Below are positions 1 through 11,117 of a DNA stretch of 46,761 bases, piece by piece. Within the stretch, counting starts at the first letter, position 1, and each line of letters begins with the position of its first letter. Source of the DNA: an uncultured Ruthenibacterium sp. (GTDB lineage Bacteria > Bacillota > Clostridia > Oscillospirales > Ruminococcaceae). The DNA lies in assembly GCA_944386555.1 (NCBI GenBank), contig CALXBN010000002.1, positions 1 to 46,761 of the forward strand, given 5' to 3'. Made by a program: the position numbers and the translations under genes. Under the pieces are notes generated by a model, which was not told where the DNA came from, made no database searches, and worked only from the letters and a program-made list of their open reading frames with translations.

Positions 1-343
1 CTTCCACCGGCGCGCCCGCCAGGTCCTGGGCGCCGTCGGCCGGGTCCGCCGGGGTGATGTCCACCACGGGGGCGTCCGCATCCGGCGCGCCGGGTTCGGC
101 GCCGGCGGGGTCCTCCGGCTCCTGGGCGGGGGTCTCCGGCTCCTGGGCCGGGGCTTCCGGTTCCTGGGCCGGGGTCTCCGGCTCCTGGGCGGGGGTCTCC
201 GGCTTCTGGGCCGGGACGGCGGGCTCGCTGACGCCGGCCGGGCCGGTGATGTCCTGCAGGGTGATCTCCCCGGCCAGGGCGCTCACCATTCCGCTGGCCA
301 GTGCCAGGGTGACGAGCAGCGAGATGAAGCGTTTCATCTTCAT
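1..343 (-). CDS. Secreted Pro/Glu repeat protein (N-terminal part, runs off the window)
   Basis: This leftward gene starts at ATG 343-341, 9 nt after AGGAGG (358-353), and stays open to the window edge (114 codons seen). Residues 1-24 look like a signal peptide: a basic start (MKMKRF), a hydrophobic stretch and Ala-rich cleavage region. From about residue 42 the protein is a low-complexity run of 7-residue units of the type PAQEPET, encoded by a 21-bp tandem repeat. No lipobox cysteine is seen. I do not recognise a family. The repeat is likely an extended wall- or surface-proximal linker, with any functional domain lying beyond the window. Confidence 0.8.
   Translation of the reverse strand, partial: MKMKRFISLLVTLALASGMVSALAGEITLQDITGPAGVSEPAVPAQKPETPAQEPETPAQEPEAPAQEPETPAQEPEDPAGAEPGAPDADAPVVDITPADPADGAQDLAGAPVE
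119..217. repeat. 21-bp tandem repeat inside the secreted protein gene
   Basis: About 4.7 units of a 21-bp sequence follow each other with few changes. Each unit encodes seven residues (PAQEPET-like), so unit gain or loss would keep the reading frame. Confidence 0.85.
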
Positions 344-402
344 TGCCAAGTTCCTCCTATTCGAACGGCGCCGGGCAGCGCCGGGCGCACTAAGATGATT
401 CC

Positions 403-431
403 AGCATAACAGGAAACGGCCCGTTTGGCAA
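403..431 (-). promoter_or_regulatory. Promoter of the secreted repeat protein gene
   Basis: Read leftward: -35 TTGCCA (431-426), 17-bp spacer, -10 TATGCT (408-403). It lies 60 bp upstream of the ATG at 343. Sigma-A-like by inspection only. Confidence 0.6.
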
Positions 432-587
432 GAGCCCGGAAGCCATTTGTGAGAAAAATGTGATTTTTTACATTTTCAACCGGGCAGTTGTACGCACCGC
501 CCGCCGCAGCCGGCAGTCTAGCCCCGGCTTTTGCGCCTGGGGTGGGGTGGGCGGACGCCAGGGCTCTGCGCCCCCTCCCGCCGCTGT

Positions 588-655
588 CGCCAGGGGCTCC
601 CCTGTGGTTGGGGAGCTGTCACCGTAGGTGACTGAGGGGTTGAAGGCGTTGAGGT
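588..655 (-). repeat. Palindromic intergenic repeat, copy A (inverted)
   Basis: Read leftward it has the same order as the three right-hand copies: CCCTCAGTC, a small hairpin, then CAGCTCCC...GGGAGCC. Its first hairpin is GTCACC-TAC-GGTGAC. The arms differ from those of the other copies but remain paired. Confidence 0.75.
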
Positions 656-783
656 CCGGCAAGGCGTTCGCGTTTTTGCTTGCGCTGAATGATGGGCGGA
701 ATTGACGCGGACGCAAAGGCGGGTGCGAGGCGGGCGGGCGCAAACGCCGGGGCGCGGGATGGGCAGTCACAAACGCCAAGGCG

Positions 784-880
784 CGCCTGACTTTCGGGCT
801 TTCAATCCCTCAGTCGCGCTGCGCGCGCCAGCTCCCTTTACACAAGGGAGCCCCTGGCGGTTGCTATCCCGCTTTGCGCT
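784..880 (+). repeat. Palindromic intergenic repeat, copy B
   Basis: Contains TTTCAATCCCTCAGTCGCG followed by a GC-rich small hairpin and then the hairpin GCTCCCTT-TACAC-AAGGGAGC. Nearly identical to copy C over about 60 bp. Confidence 0.8.
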
Positions 881-1202
881 TTGTTTCGGCGTTGTGGTCT
901 TCGTTATCAAACATATTCCACGCCCCGCTGTGCGGGGCCCCGCGCGGCACGCGCCCCCCTGTCGGCCGCTAGGCCGGTAGGTGGGGGCTTGGGGGGAATT
1001 GCATTCCCCCCATTTCAGAATCAACACTTCCTCTAAACCGCAGGGGGGGTGCAGGGGGACCTTAAGCGGAAGTCCCCCTGCGCCTTTTGGTTCTTTTCGG
1101 CACGAAAAGAACGCCACGGTCCGAACACGCTACCCCAAAAGCAAGCAAGCCCAAAAGTCAGAGCGCCGTCCAACCTCAAATCCACAAACGCCAAAGGCGC
1201 GA

Positions 1203-1295
1203 CTGACTTTCAGGCTTTCAATCCCTCAGTCGCGCTGCGCGCGCCAGCTCCCTTTACACAAGGGAGCCTTTGGCAGTCACTATCCCGCTTTGTGC
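1203..1295 (+). repeat. Palindromic intergenic repeat, copy C
   Basis: Same order and sequence as copy B: TTTCAATCCCTCAGTCGCG, a small GC-rich hairpin, GCTCCCTT-TACAC-AAGGGAGC, then TTTGGCA and TATCCCGCTTTG. Confidence 0.8.
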
Positions 1296-1330
1296 CTGAG
1301 AAGGGGCGAACGGGCGCAAAGGGCAAGGCG

Positions 1331-1408
1331 CGGCTGACTTTTGGGCTTTCAATCCCTCAGTCCGCTTCGCGTGACAGCTCCCTTTACACAAGGGAGCCTT
1401 TGGCAACA
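1331..1408 (+). repeat. Palindromic intergenic repeat, copy D
   Basis: Same family as B and C, but the first hairpin reads GTCCGC-TTC-GCGTGAC, so its arms changed together. The second hairpin GCTCCCTT-TACAC-AAGGGAGC is unchanged. Confidence 0.8.
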
Positions 1409-1529
1409 GCGGTTGGGCGCGTGGGGAGCCCCTGGCGGTCGCCCCACGCTTTGCGCCTGTGGCAGAGCAAATCGCCGCCACTGCTACTTTCTCCTTCCGC
1501 CGGGGCGCCCTTGCCTGTCTTTTGCAGCC

Positions 1530-1568
1530 AAAAAGGCCCCGGAGGGATTGCTCTCTCCGGGGCCTTTG
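1530..1568 (-). terminator. Terminator of the hrcA-dnaJ operon
   Basis: Read leftward: arms AAGGCCCCGGAG and CTCCGGGGCCTT around a short loop, followed by a T run. It lies 21 bp after the dnaJ stop. Confidence 0.85.
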
Positions 1569-1588
1569 CTGTGCATCGGGGACGGGGC

Positions 1589-2752
1589 TCACTTTCCCTC
1601 GAACTTATCCCGCAGGCTTTTGAAAAAGCCCTTGCGCTGTTCGTAATTGTCCTCTTTCAGCGAGTCCTCAAATTTCTTCAGCGCTTCCCGCTGGGCCTTG
1701 TTCAGCTTTTTGGGGATCTCCACCATCACGTGGACGTACTGATCGCCCCGGCCGCGGCCGTTCACATACTGGATGCCCTTGCCCCGCAGGCGGAAGGTGG
1801 TGCCGCTCTGGGTGCCGTCGGGCACGGTGTACTGCACCTTGCCGTCGATGGTGGGCACCACCACATCGGCGCCCAGCACGGCCTGGCTGTAGGTGATGGG
1901 CACGGTGACGTGCACATCGTAGCGATCCCGCTCGAACATGGGGTCGGGCCGCACGGTGATGATGACGATCAGGTCCCCTGCGGGGCCGCCGTTGGCGCCG
2001 GCGTCCCCCAGGCCCTGCAGGCGCAGGCTCTGGTCGTCGTCAATGCCTGCGGGCACCTTTACCTCAATCTTCTTGGGGCTGGACACCTTGCCTGTGCCGT
2101 GGCACTTGGCACAGGGGGTTTTGATGATCTTGCCCTTGCCGCCGCAGCGAGTGCACGGCCGGGCGGACTGCATCACCCCGAAGGGGGTGCGCTGCTGCAC
2201 CACCACCTGGCCGGTGCCGTGGCAGTCCGGGCAGGTTTCGGGGCTGGTGCCCGCGGCCGCGCCGGTGCCCCCGCAGGCCGGGCAGGCGTCCTGCCGGCTG
2301 ATGGACACGGTTTTGGTGCAGCCGTGCACGGCCTCCATGAAGCTGAGGGCCAGGCTGACGCGGATGTCCGCGCCCTTGCGGGGGGCGTTCGCTGTATTGG
2401 CCCGCCGGGAGGACCCGCCGAAGCCGCCGAAGCCGCCGAAGAAGTCCCCGAACAGGTCGTTCAGGTCCACCCCGCCGAAGCCGCCGGAAAAGCCGCCCGC
2501 CCCGGCGCCCGCGCCGTAGTTGGGGTCCACCCCGGCGTGGCCGAACTGGTCGTACCGGGCCTTCTTCTCGGCGTCGCTCAGCACCTCGTAGGCCTCGTTC
2601 ACCTCTTTGAACTTCTCCTCGGCGGTCTTGTCGCCGGGGTTCATGTCCGGATGGTATTTCTTGGCCAGTTTGCGGTAGGCCTTTTTGATCTCGTCCTCCG
2701 ACGCGGTGCGGGGCACGCCCAGTACCTCGTAATAATCGCGTTTTTCTGCCAT
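1589..2752 (-). CDS. dnaJ: Chaperone DnaJ (Hsp40)
   Basis: Cytosolic co-chaperone that delivers unfolded clients to DnaK and triggers its ATPase. The 387-residue length fits type I DnaJ. The J domain is at residues 1-70 with HPD at 34-36. A Gly/Phe-rich linker spans about 75-115. A zinc domain follows with four CxxCxGxG motifs ([32 protein letters not shown]), then the C-terminal substrate-binding region. The ATG at 2752 has GAGGTG upstream. It is the last gene of the heat-shock operon, 115 bp after dnaK, and is followed by a strong terminator. Control is presumably by HrcA through the CIRCE site at 6560-6586. Confidence 0.97.
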   Translation of the reverse strand: MAEKRDYYEVLGVPRTASEDEIKKAYRKLAKKYHPDMNPGDKTAEEKFKEVNEAYEVLSDAEKKARYDQFGHAGVDPNYGAGAGAGGFSGGFGGVDLNDLFGDFFGGFGGFGGSSRRANTANAPRKGADIRVSLALSFMEAVHGCTKTVSISRQDACPACGGTGAAAGTSPETCPDCHGTGQVVVQQRTPFGVMQSARPCTRCGGKGKIIKTPCAKCHGTGKVSSPKKIEVKVPAGIDDDQSLRLQGLGDAGANGGPAGDLIVIITVRPDPMFERDRYDVHVTVPITYSQAVLGADVVVPTIDGKVQYTVPDGTQSGTTFRLRGKGIQYVNGRGRGDQYVHVMVEIPKKLNKAQREALKKFEDSLKEDNYEQRKGFFKSLRDKFEGK

Positions 2753-2810
2753 GTATGTTCACCTCGAAAGGAATGATGGCCTGCCGCAGAAGGCGGACAA
2801 ACCGGGAAAT

Positions 2811-2836
2811 GCCTCCCCTCCGCGTGGAGGGGAGGC
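2811..2836. other. Hairpin between dnaK and dnaJ
   Basis: Perfect 11-bp arms (GCCTCCCCTCC/GGAGGGGAGGC) around a 4-nt loop, with no T run on either side. It is more likely an mRNA-stability or processing hairpin than a terminator, and may set the dnaK:dnaJ ratio. Confidence 0.6.
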
Positions 2837-2867
2837 AGCCGCGGCCCGGGGCCGCGCCCCAAATGGT

Positions 2868-4721
<1,854 letters not shown>

Positions 4722-4809
4722 CTATTACCAGTTTCGTTTTCGGTTTGCGTTCTATCTATATAAATGGAATGGCTTGGCTTGTTTGTGCCGCCCCCGGCAC
4801 GGCCGGGGC

Positions 4810-5469
4810 CTACTGGCTCACCGCCACGGACGCGTGGCGGATCACCTTGCCGGCGTGGGTGTAGCCCTTCTGCAGCACCTGCAGCACCACGCCGGCCCCG
4901 GTGCCTTCCGGGGCGGGCTGCTGCATCACGGCATTCATCACACCGGGGTCAAACTCCTTGCCCAGGGCCTCAATCTCGGCCACATCCAGCTTTTTGAATA
5001 CCTCGCCGGCCTTCTGCAGCGTCATCTGCACACCCTTTTTGTAGTTGTCGTCGGCGGTTTGGGCTGCGGCGGCCATCTCCAGGGTGTCCAGCACCGGCAG
5101 CAGGGCAGCCACCGCGTGGGCCAGCCCGTCGCCGAAGGCGGCATCTTTCTCCCGCTGGCTGCGCTTGCGGAAGTTGTCAAATTCCGCCGCCGTGCGCAGC
5201 AGCCGGTCCCGGGCCTGGTCCAGCTGGACCTGCAGCTCGTCGGCCTTCTGCCGGGCCGCCGCCAGCTGGGCGGCTGTGTCCGCCGGGACGTCCTGCCCTG
5301 CATCCGCCGCATCCTGCGCCACCGGGGCGTCCGCAGCCTCCGTATCCTGTACCGCCCGGCCGCTCTCGGCGCCCGCCTCCGGGGCCGCCTGGGCGGCAGG
5401 CTGTTCGCCGGCCGGCCGGCCGGTTTCCGCGGCGCCGGGGCCCGCGGCGGTTTTCTCTTGCTGTGCCAT
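4810..5469 (-). CDS. grpE: Nucleotide exchange factor GrpE
   Basis: Releases ADP from DnaK. The 219 residues begin with an Ala/Glu/Pro-rich disordered region (about 1-75). A long coiled coil follows (QLDQARDRLLRTAAEFDNFRKRS), then the beta domain ending in GKVIRHASVAV, as usual for the family. The start is ATG 5469 with AAGGAGAG 7 nt upstream; an earlier in-frame start would overlap the end of hrcA. Second gene of the operon, 14 bp after hrcA, which suggests translational coupling. Confidence 0.96.
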   Translation of the reverse strand: MAQQEKTAAGPGAAETGRPAGEQPAAQAAPEAGAESGRAVQDTEAADAPVAQDAADAGQDVPADTAAQLAAARQKADELQVQLDQARDRLLRTAAEFDNFRKRSQREKDAAFGDGLAHAVAALLPVLDTLEMAAAAQTADDNYKKGVQMTLQKAGEVFKKLDVAEIEALGKEFDPGVMNAVMQQPAPEGTGAGVVLQVLQKGYTHAGKVIRHASVAVSQ

Positions 5470-5483
5470 GGTATCTCTCCTTT

Positions 5484-6515
5484 TCACCGCTGGCTGCCGG
5501 ACATACACTGTCCCAGCAGCAGCGCAAAATATTCAAGCCGGGGGATCATTTCGCCGTAGGGCATACGCACGGGGCCTACCAGGGCAATCGCGCCCGTCAG
5601 GCCGCCGCCGGCCACATACCGCTTGCTCATAATGCAGAACCCCGGCAGGGGGTAATCTTCCAGTTCGTCCCCCAGCAGGATGGCGGTGCGGTCCGTCCGG
5701 GGGCTGATGGTGCGGCGCACGGCCTCGGGGTTGGCAAAGAACTCCATCAGCGTGCGGAAGCTGCGTTCGGCGCCGGGCACGGTGAAGCGCAGGAAATTTT
5801 CCTCGCCCTCCAGGAACACCCGCGCCTTGCCGGCCTCCTGCAGCAGTTTGTAAGCAGCCGAGATCACCGGATACAGCACCCCGCCCTGGCTGCCCAGCGC
5901 CTGGGCGGCCTCTTTCAGCTGGGTAGCGCCCATGTCTGCCGCGCTGCGGAAGGTCATGGTCTCGTTGAGCACCTGTTTGAGCACGGCCACATCTCCGGCG
6001 CTGAGGGCCACGTCCAGCTTGGCCGTGCGGGTGTGCACACCGCCGGCGTTGGTGACGGCCAGCACCGCCGCGGTACACCGGCCCACCTGCATCACCTCAT
6101 AATGGGCGATGCACAGGTCCCGGCTGTAGGGGGTGGTGGCCACCGTGGTGTAACCGGTCCACTCCGACAGCGCCCGGGCTGCGCTCTGGGCCAGGCGCTC
6201 GGGGTCGTGGTCCATCTCCCGGAAGGCCTCGTCCACGGCTGCCCGCTCCCGCGCGGGCAGCTGGCCGGGAACCGCCAGCAGATGATCCAGGTAATACCGG
6301 TAGCCTTTGGCGCTGGGCACGCGCCCGGCGCTGGTGTGGGGCTGTTCCAGCAGCCCCAGCTTTTCCAGGGCCTTCATCTCGTTGCGCAGGGTGGCGCTGG
6401 ACACCGCACGGCCAAAATCCTCGGCCAGCAGGCCCGAGCCCACCGGCTCGCCTCCCACGCTGTACAGCCGCACAATGGCCCGCAGAACCCGCTGCTTGCG
6501 GTCGTCAATGCTCAT
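5484..6515 (-). CDS. hrcA: Heat-inducible transcription repressor HrcA
   Basis: Repressor that binds CIRCE and, in other Firmicutes, needs GroE to stay active. The winged-helix N-terminus reads DDRKQRVLRAIVRLY...GEPVGSGLLAEDFGRAVSSATLRNEM, and the C-terminal GAF-like region includes DRTAILLGDEL. I chose ATG 6515 (343 residues), which has AAAGGG 8 nt upstream, over a GTG at 6524 inside the ribosome-site region. First gene of the operon, so it represses its own promoter through the CIRCE immediately upstream. Confidence 0.96.
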   Translation of the reverse strand: MSIDDRKQRVLRAIVRLYSVGGEPVGSGLLAEDFGRAVSSATLRNEMKALEKLGLLEQPHTSAGRVPSAKGYRYYLDHLLAVPGQLPARERAAVDEAFREMDHDPERLAQSAARALSEWTGYTTVATTPYSRDLCIAHYEVMQVGRCTAAVLAVTNAGGVHTRTAKLDVALSAGDVAVLKQVLNETMTFRSAADMGATQLKEAAQALGSQGGVLYPVISAAYKLLQEAGKARVFLEGEENFLRFTVPGAERSFRTLMEFFANPEAVRRTISPRTDRTAILLGDELEDYPLPGFCIMSKRYVAGGGLTGAIALVGPVRMPYGEMIPRLEYFALLLGQCMSGSQR

Positions 6516-6559
6516 TGCGCTCACCCTTTCCTCTGCTATCCGGTCTGGTTTTCATTTTG

Positions 6560-6586
6560 TTAGCACTCTCACTCCTTGAGTGCTAA
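6560..6586. promoter_or_regulatory. CIRCE operator
   Basis: A perfect inverted repeat TTAGCACTC-N9-GAGTGCTAA just downstream of the hrcA -10 box. This is the canonical HrcA binding site. Confidence 0.98.
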
Positions 6587-6590
6587 ATTC

Positions 6591-6618
6591 ATTCTACATC
6601 ATATTTTCCCATTGTCAA
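6591..6618 (-). promoter_or_regulatory. Heat-shock operon promoter
   Basis: Read leftward: -35 TTGACA (6618-6613), 16-bp spacer, -10 TAGAAT (6596-6591). CIRCE begins four bases after the -10 box, so bound HrcA would block initiation. Confidence 0.88.
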
Positions 6619-6671
6619 GCCCCCTTTTGAAAAATTCATGATTTTTCCATAAATTTTTCTGTCTCCGGGCA

Positions 6672-6708
6672 GAAAAAGGCCCCCGGCCGGGAAGCGCCCG
6701 GCCGGGGG
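6672..6708 (-). terminator. Terminator of the DEAD-box helicase gene
   Basis: Perfect 12-bp arms (CCCCCGGCCGGG/CCCGGCCGGGGG) with a 5-nt loop, followed by CCTTTTTC in the leftward direction. Confidence 0.9.
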
Positions 6709-6722
6709 ATACGTGCAGCAGG

Positions 6723-8438
<1,716 letters not shown>

Positions 8439-8509
8439 TCCTTTATCCGTGTGCCTGCGCGCCCGGGGCGCGGCAAAACGGCCGCCTGCGCAATTTCACA
8501 CAAAACGGC

Positions 8510-8537
8510 TTGCATTTGCGGCAAACTGTGATACAAT
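8510..8537 (+). promoter_or_regulatory. Promoter for the YitT-family gene
   Basis: -35 TTGCAT (8510-8515), 16-bp spacer, -10 TACAAT (8532-8537), about 130 bp before the ATG at 8670. Confidence 0.6.
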
Positions 8538-8601
8538 CGGTATCGCGCCCACTGCTGCGCGCCGCCTGCGGCGGCCTGCAGGAAGGGCGCGGCCCGCTTA
8601 T

Positions 8602-8630
8602 AGTATAACATACCGTGTCCGGGCGCACAA
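8602..8630 (-). promoter_or_regulatory. Candidate promoter for the helicase gene
   Basis: Read leftward: -35 TTGTGC (8630-8625), 17-bp spacer, -10 TATACT (8607-8602). It faces the rightward promoter at 8510-8537, so the two leaders would overlap for about 50 nt. Confidence 0.5.
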
Positions 8631-8669
8631 GATGCCCGGCGCGTGCCCCGCCTTTAGGAGGTATCAGAC

Positions 8670-9545
8670 ATGCACCACAGCCCCCGCGCCGCCCTGCTCA
8701 CGGGCGCGAACATCCGTTATTTCCTGTTTTTGAACCTGGGCCTGGCGCTGACGGCAGCGGGCGTGCACTTTTTCAAAAGCCCCAACCACTTCGCCATGGG
8801 CGGCACCTCAGGCATTTCCATCATCCTGTCCACCCTGCTGCCGGGGCTGGACGTTGGCCCGGCCATGTTCCTCATCAACGGCGCGCTGGTGGTGCTGGGC
8901 CTTGCGTTCCTGGGCACGCGAACCATGGGCGCCACAGTGTATTCCTCTTTTGCGCTGTCGGCCTTTATCACCGCGCTGGAGACAGCTTTCCCCATGGCCG
9001 CCCCCTTCACAAACGACACCTTCCTGGAGCTGTGCTACGCGGTGATCCTGCCTGCCGCGGGTTCGGCCATCCTGTTCAACATCGGCGCATCCAGCGGCGG
9101 CACAGACATCCTGGCCATGATCCTCGCCAAGAAAACCAGTTTGGAGATCGGCAAGGCCCTGCTGGTCTCGGATTTCCTCATTGCCCTGGTGGCGGGCGGC
9201 CTGTACGGCGTGCGCACGGGGCTGTACTGCGTGCTGGGGCTGCTGGCCAAGGCCTTCGTGGTGGACGGCGTCATCGACGGCATCAACGTGCGCAAGAAAG
9301 TGACCATCATCAGCCGCGACCCCGAGCATGTGAAAGCTTTCATCATGGAGCGGCTGAACCGCAGCGCCACGGTATACACCGCCCACGGCGCTTACACCGG
9401 GCAGGAGCTGCAGGTGCTGACCACCGTGCTGAACCGCCATCAGTCGGTGCTGCTGCGGGATTATATCCGCAAAACCGACCCCAAGGCATTCATCACCATC
9501 GTAAACTCGTCGGAAACCATCGGCAAAGGCTTCCGCGCCATCTGA
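8670..9545 (+). CDS. YitT-family membrane protein
   Basis: A 291-residue integral membrane protein of the YitT (DUF161 plus DUF2179) family, whose function is not established. The first two thirds hold about five or six hydrophobic segments, with glycine motifs typical of the family (MGGTSGIS, NIGASSGGTDI). The last 80 residues form the soluble DUF2179-like domain (KVTIISRDPEHVKAFI). AGGAGG lies 11 nt before the ATG. It is a single gene with its own promoter and terminator. A second, distant YitT protein is encoded at 32981-33886. Confidence 0.9.
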   Translation: MHHSPRAALLTGANIRYFLFLNLGLALTAAGVHFFKSPNHFAMGGTSGISIILSTLLPGLDVGPAMFLINGALVVLGLAFLGTRTMGATVYSSFALSAFITALETAFPMAAPFTNDTFLELCYAVILPAAGSAILFNIGASSGGTDILAMILAKKTSLEIGKALLVSDFLIALVAGGLYGVRTGLYCVLGLLAKAFVVDGVIDGINVRKKVTIISRDPEHVKAFIMERLNRSATVYTAHGAYTGQELQVLTTVLNRHQSVLLRDYIRKTDPKAFITIVNSSETIGKGFRAI

Positions 9546-9586
9546 GCCGGCCGGCCTTTCCGTGCGCAGCCGCCGGGCCTTTTCCG

Positions 9587-9614
9587 AAAGGGGCGCTCAA
9601 GCGCCCCTTTTTTC
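9587..9614 (+). terminator. Terminator after the YitT gene
   Basis: Arms AAAGGGGCGC and GCGCCCCTTT with a 4-nt loop (TCAA), followed by T6. Confidence 0.9.
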
Positions 9615-9735
9615 GATATGCCCCGCTTTTCCCGATTGCCCGCGCAAAAATGCCCGTTCCCGGTTTGCGAAGGTTCCTTCCGGGCCAAACTGAGGGCAGG
9701 CGGCCCTGTGCCGCCGTGGGAAAGGAGGGCCTGCC

Positions 9736-10545
9736 ATGGCCGTTTATACCGACATTGCCGCCGAGATCTGGCCCCCGGGCAAAGGCAGCGTGCCCGCGGG
9801 GGTATCCACCCACACCGCCAGCGCCGCGGGCATCAGCCTGACGCGGGTGGACGTGCGGCGCACAGGCCTGCGCCGGCCCAAAGGCAGCTACATCACCCTG
9901 GACATGCCCGCCTTTGCGCAGATCGACGAGCGCAATGAAGCCTATGTGTGGGCCATTGCCAGCCAGCTGCGGGCGCTGCTGCCCCGGGAAGGGCTGGTGC
10001 TGGTGGCCGGGGTGGGCAACCGGGCCGTCACCGCCGACGCCCTGGGCCCCGAAACGGCCGACCGGGTGTTCGTAACCCGCAGCCTGTGCGCCGGCCGTGC
10101 CCGCGGCGCCGGGGGCGGCGAAGTGCCCCTGCGGCCCGTGGCAGCTTTCGCCCCCGGCGTGGAGGGCGCCACGGGGCTGTCCACTGCCGAGCTGCTGGCC
10201 AGCCTGGTGCAGGCGCTGCGGCCGGCGGCCGTGCTGGCGGTGGACAGCCTGTGCACCAGCGATGTGCGCCGCCTGGGCTGCAGCGTGCAGATCTCCACCG
10301 CCGGGCTGTGGCCCCGGGGCGCCAAGGCCCTGACGGCCCCTGCCCTGGGCGCGCCGGTGATCGCCCTGGGGGTGCCCACGGTGATGGAGGCCGCCGGCGC
10401 GCTGCACAGCCGGCGTCCCCTGGTGGTGACGCCCAAGGACATCGACGCCATCATCCGCCGGGGCGCTACGCTGCTGGCCCTGGCCGTGAACAAGGCCCTG
10501 CAGCCGGCCCTCACCGTGGGCGAGCTGAGCTTCCTCACCTCCTGA
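9736..10545 (+). CDS. gpr: GPR-like spore endopeptidase, short form
   Basis: In sporeformers GPR cleaves small acid-soluble spore proteins at germination. Family features seen: an N-terminal VYTDIAAEIW resembling the autoprocessing site (TDLA type), GVGNRAVTADALGP with Asp101, and AVDSL with Asp170, matching the two aspartates known to be essential in Bacillus GPR. GAPVIALGVPTV follows. At 269 residues it is shorter than usual (about 320-370). The propeptide is almost absent, and the usual Gly-Ser-Gly-Val-Gly-Asn segment after QIS is replaced by GLWPRGAK. AAAGGAGG precedes the ATG. It may be active without a zymogen step, or diverged; I am confident of the family, not of activity. Confidence 0.85.
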   Translation: MAVYTDIAAEIWPPGKGSVPAGVSTHTASAAGISLTRVDVRRTGLRRPKGSYITLDMPAFAQIDERNEAYVWAIASQLRALLPREGLVLVAGVGNRAVTADALGPETADRVFVTRSLCAGRARGAGGGEVPLRPVAAFAPGVEGATGLSTAELLASLVQALRPAAVLAVDSLCTSDVRRLGCSVQISTAGLWPRGAKALTAPALGAPVIALGVPTVMEAAGALHSRRPLVVTPKDIDAIIRRGATLLALAVNKALQPALTVGELSFLTS

Positions 10546-10550
10546 CGGGA

Positions 10551-10589
10551 ACGGTTTTTTCGGAAAAATCGGAAAAAACCGTCTTTTTT
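10551..10589 (+). terminator. Terminator of the GPR-like gene
   Basis: Arms ACGGTTTTTTC and GAAAAAACCGT around a loop, followed by CTTTTTTG. Confidence 0.8.
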
Positions 10590-10600
10590 GAAAAAAACGC

Positions 10601-10629
10601 TTGCGCCGGGGGCAAAAAAGTGGTAATAT
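10601..10629 (+). promoter_or_regulatory. rpsT promoter
   Basis: -35 TTGCGC (10601-10606), 17-bp spacer, -10 TAATAT (10624-10629), giving a leader of about 30 nt before the ATG at 10666. Confidence 0.7.
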
Positions 10630-10665
10630 AAGTTGCACTGTTATGGGTATTAAGGAGGTGGTACG

Positions 10666-10932
10666 ATGCCTAACATCAAGTCTCAGAAAGACCGTGTGGT
10701 GCAGGCCAAGAAGGAGGCCGCGCACAACAAAGCGATCAAGTCCAACCTGAAAACAGTCGTCAAGAAGGCTGACGCCGCCATTTCCGCCGGCGCCGCCGAT
10801 ATGGACGCACAGGTGCGGGCCGCCGCTTCTACGATCGACAAAGCCGCCGGCAAGGGCGTTCTGCACAAGAACACCGCTTCCCGCAAGGTGGCCCGCCTGG
10901 CCAAGGCCGCGCACAAAGCCGCCGCGAAATAA
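10666..10932 (+). CDS. rpsT: 30S ribosomal protein S20
   Basis: An 88-residue basic, Ala/Lys-rich helical protein with the usual start (MPNIKSQKDRV) and the typical C-terminal pattern HKNTASRKVARLAKA. It binds 16S rRNA early in small-subunit assembly. AAGGAGGTGG precedes the ATG. It stands alone between its own promoter and terminator, beside gpr as in many Firmicutes. Confidence 0.97.
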   Translation: MPNIKSQKDRVVQAKKEAAHNKAIKSNLKTVVKKADAAISAGAADMDAQVRAAASTIDKAAGKGVLHKNTASRKVARLAKAAHKAAAK

Positions 10933-10944
10933 GGCAATGCAGAC

Positions 10945-10978
10945 AAAACCGCCGTCCCATCCGGGCCGGCGGTTTTTT
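10945..10978 (+). terminator. rpsT terminator
   Basis: Arms AAACCGCCG and CGGCGGTTT around an 11-nt loop, with a T6 run. Confidence 0.9.
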
Positions 10979-11012
10979 CATGGGCAGCCCCCGGCGGGGC
11001 GGCGGCCAAATC

Positions 11013-11041
11013 AAAAGGGGGCTTTCTGCAAAGCCCCCTTT
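11013..11041. terminator. Hairpin terminator shared by converging genes
   Basis: Arms AAAGGGGGCTTT and AAAGCCCCCTTT with a 4-nt loop, flanked by a short A run and T run. It can stop the flavodiiron operon arriving from the right and resembles the hairpin in the repeats at 25738 and 34088. Confidence 0.7.
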
Positions 11042-11117
11042 GAATATCTTCAAATCGTTCCGGCCGCAGGCGCCTTGCGCGCCTGCGGGGTGCGGCCCCG
11101 CCCGGCGGGAAAAGCGC

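Larger units (their letters stand above)
344..1588. other. Gene-free region filled with palindromic repeats
   Basis: No convincing gene lies in these 1.2 kb; open frames here have no family resemblance and run through the repeats. The stretch holds the promoter at 403-431, four copies of a palindromic repeat (588-655, 784-880, 1203-1295, 1331-1408), and several further perfect hairpins: 991-1011 (9-bp arms, loop TGC), 1051-1081 (10-bp arms GCAGGGGGAC/GTCCCCCTGC) and 1090-1112 (10-bp arms GTTCTTTTCG/CGAAAAGAAC, loop GCA). The dnaJ terminator sits at the right end. Confidence 0.8.

Noticed and set aside
588..1408. CRISPR array
   Set aside because: The repeats are long, imperfect, in both orientations and irregularly spaced, with no uniform spacers and no cas genes.
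1049..2776. A 575-codon rightward open frame opposite dnaJ
   Set aside because: It runs through the palindromic repeats and the dnaJ terminator and then antisense to dnaJ; composition is that of a shadow frame.
2811..2836. Terminator between dnaK and dnaJ
   Set aside because: Strong hairpin but no T run in the leftward direction, and dnaJ has no promoter of its own.
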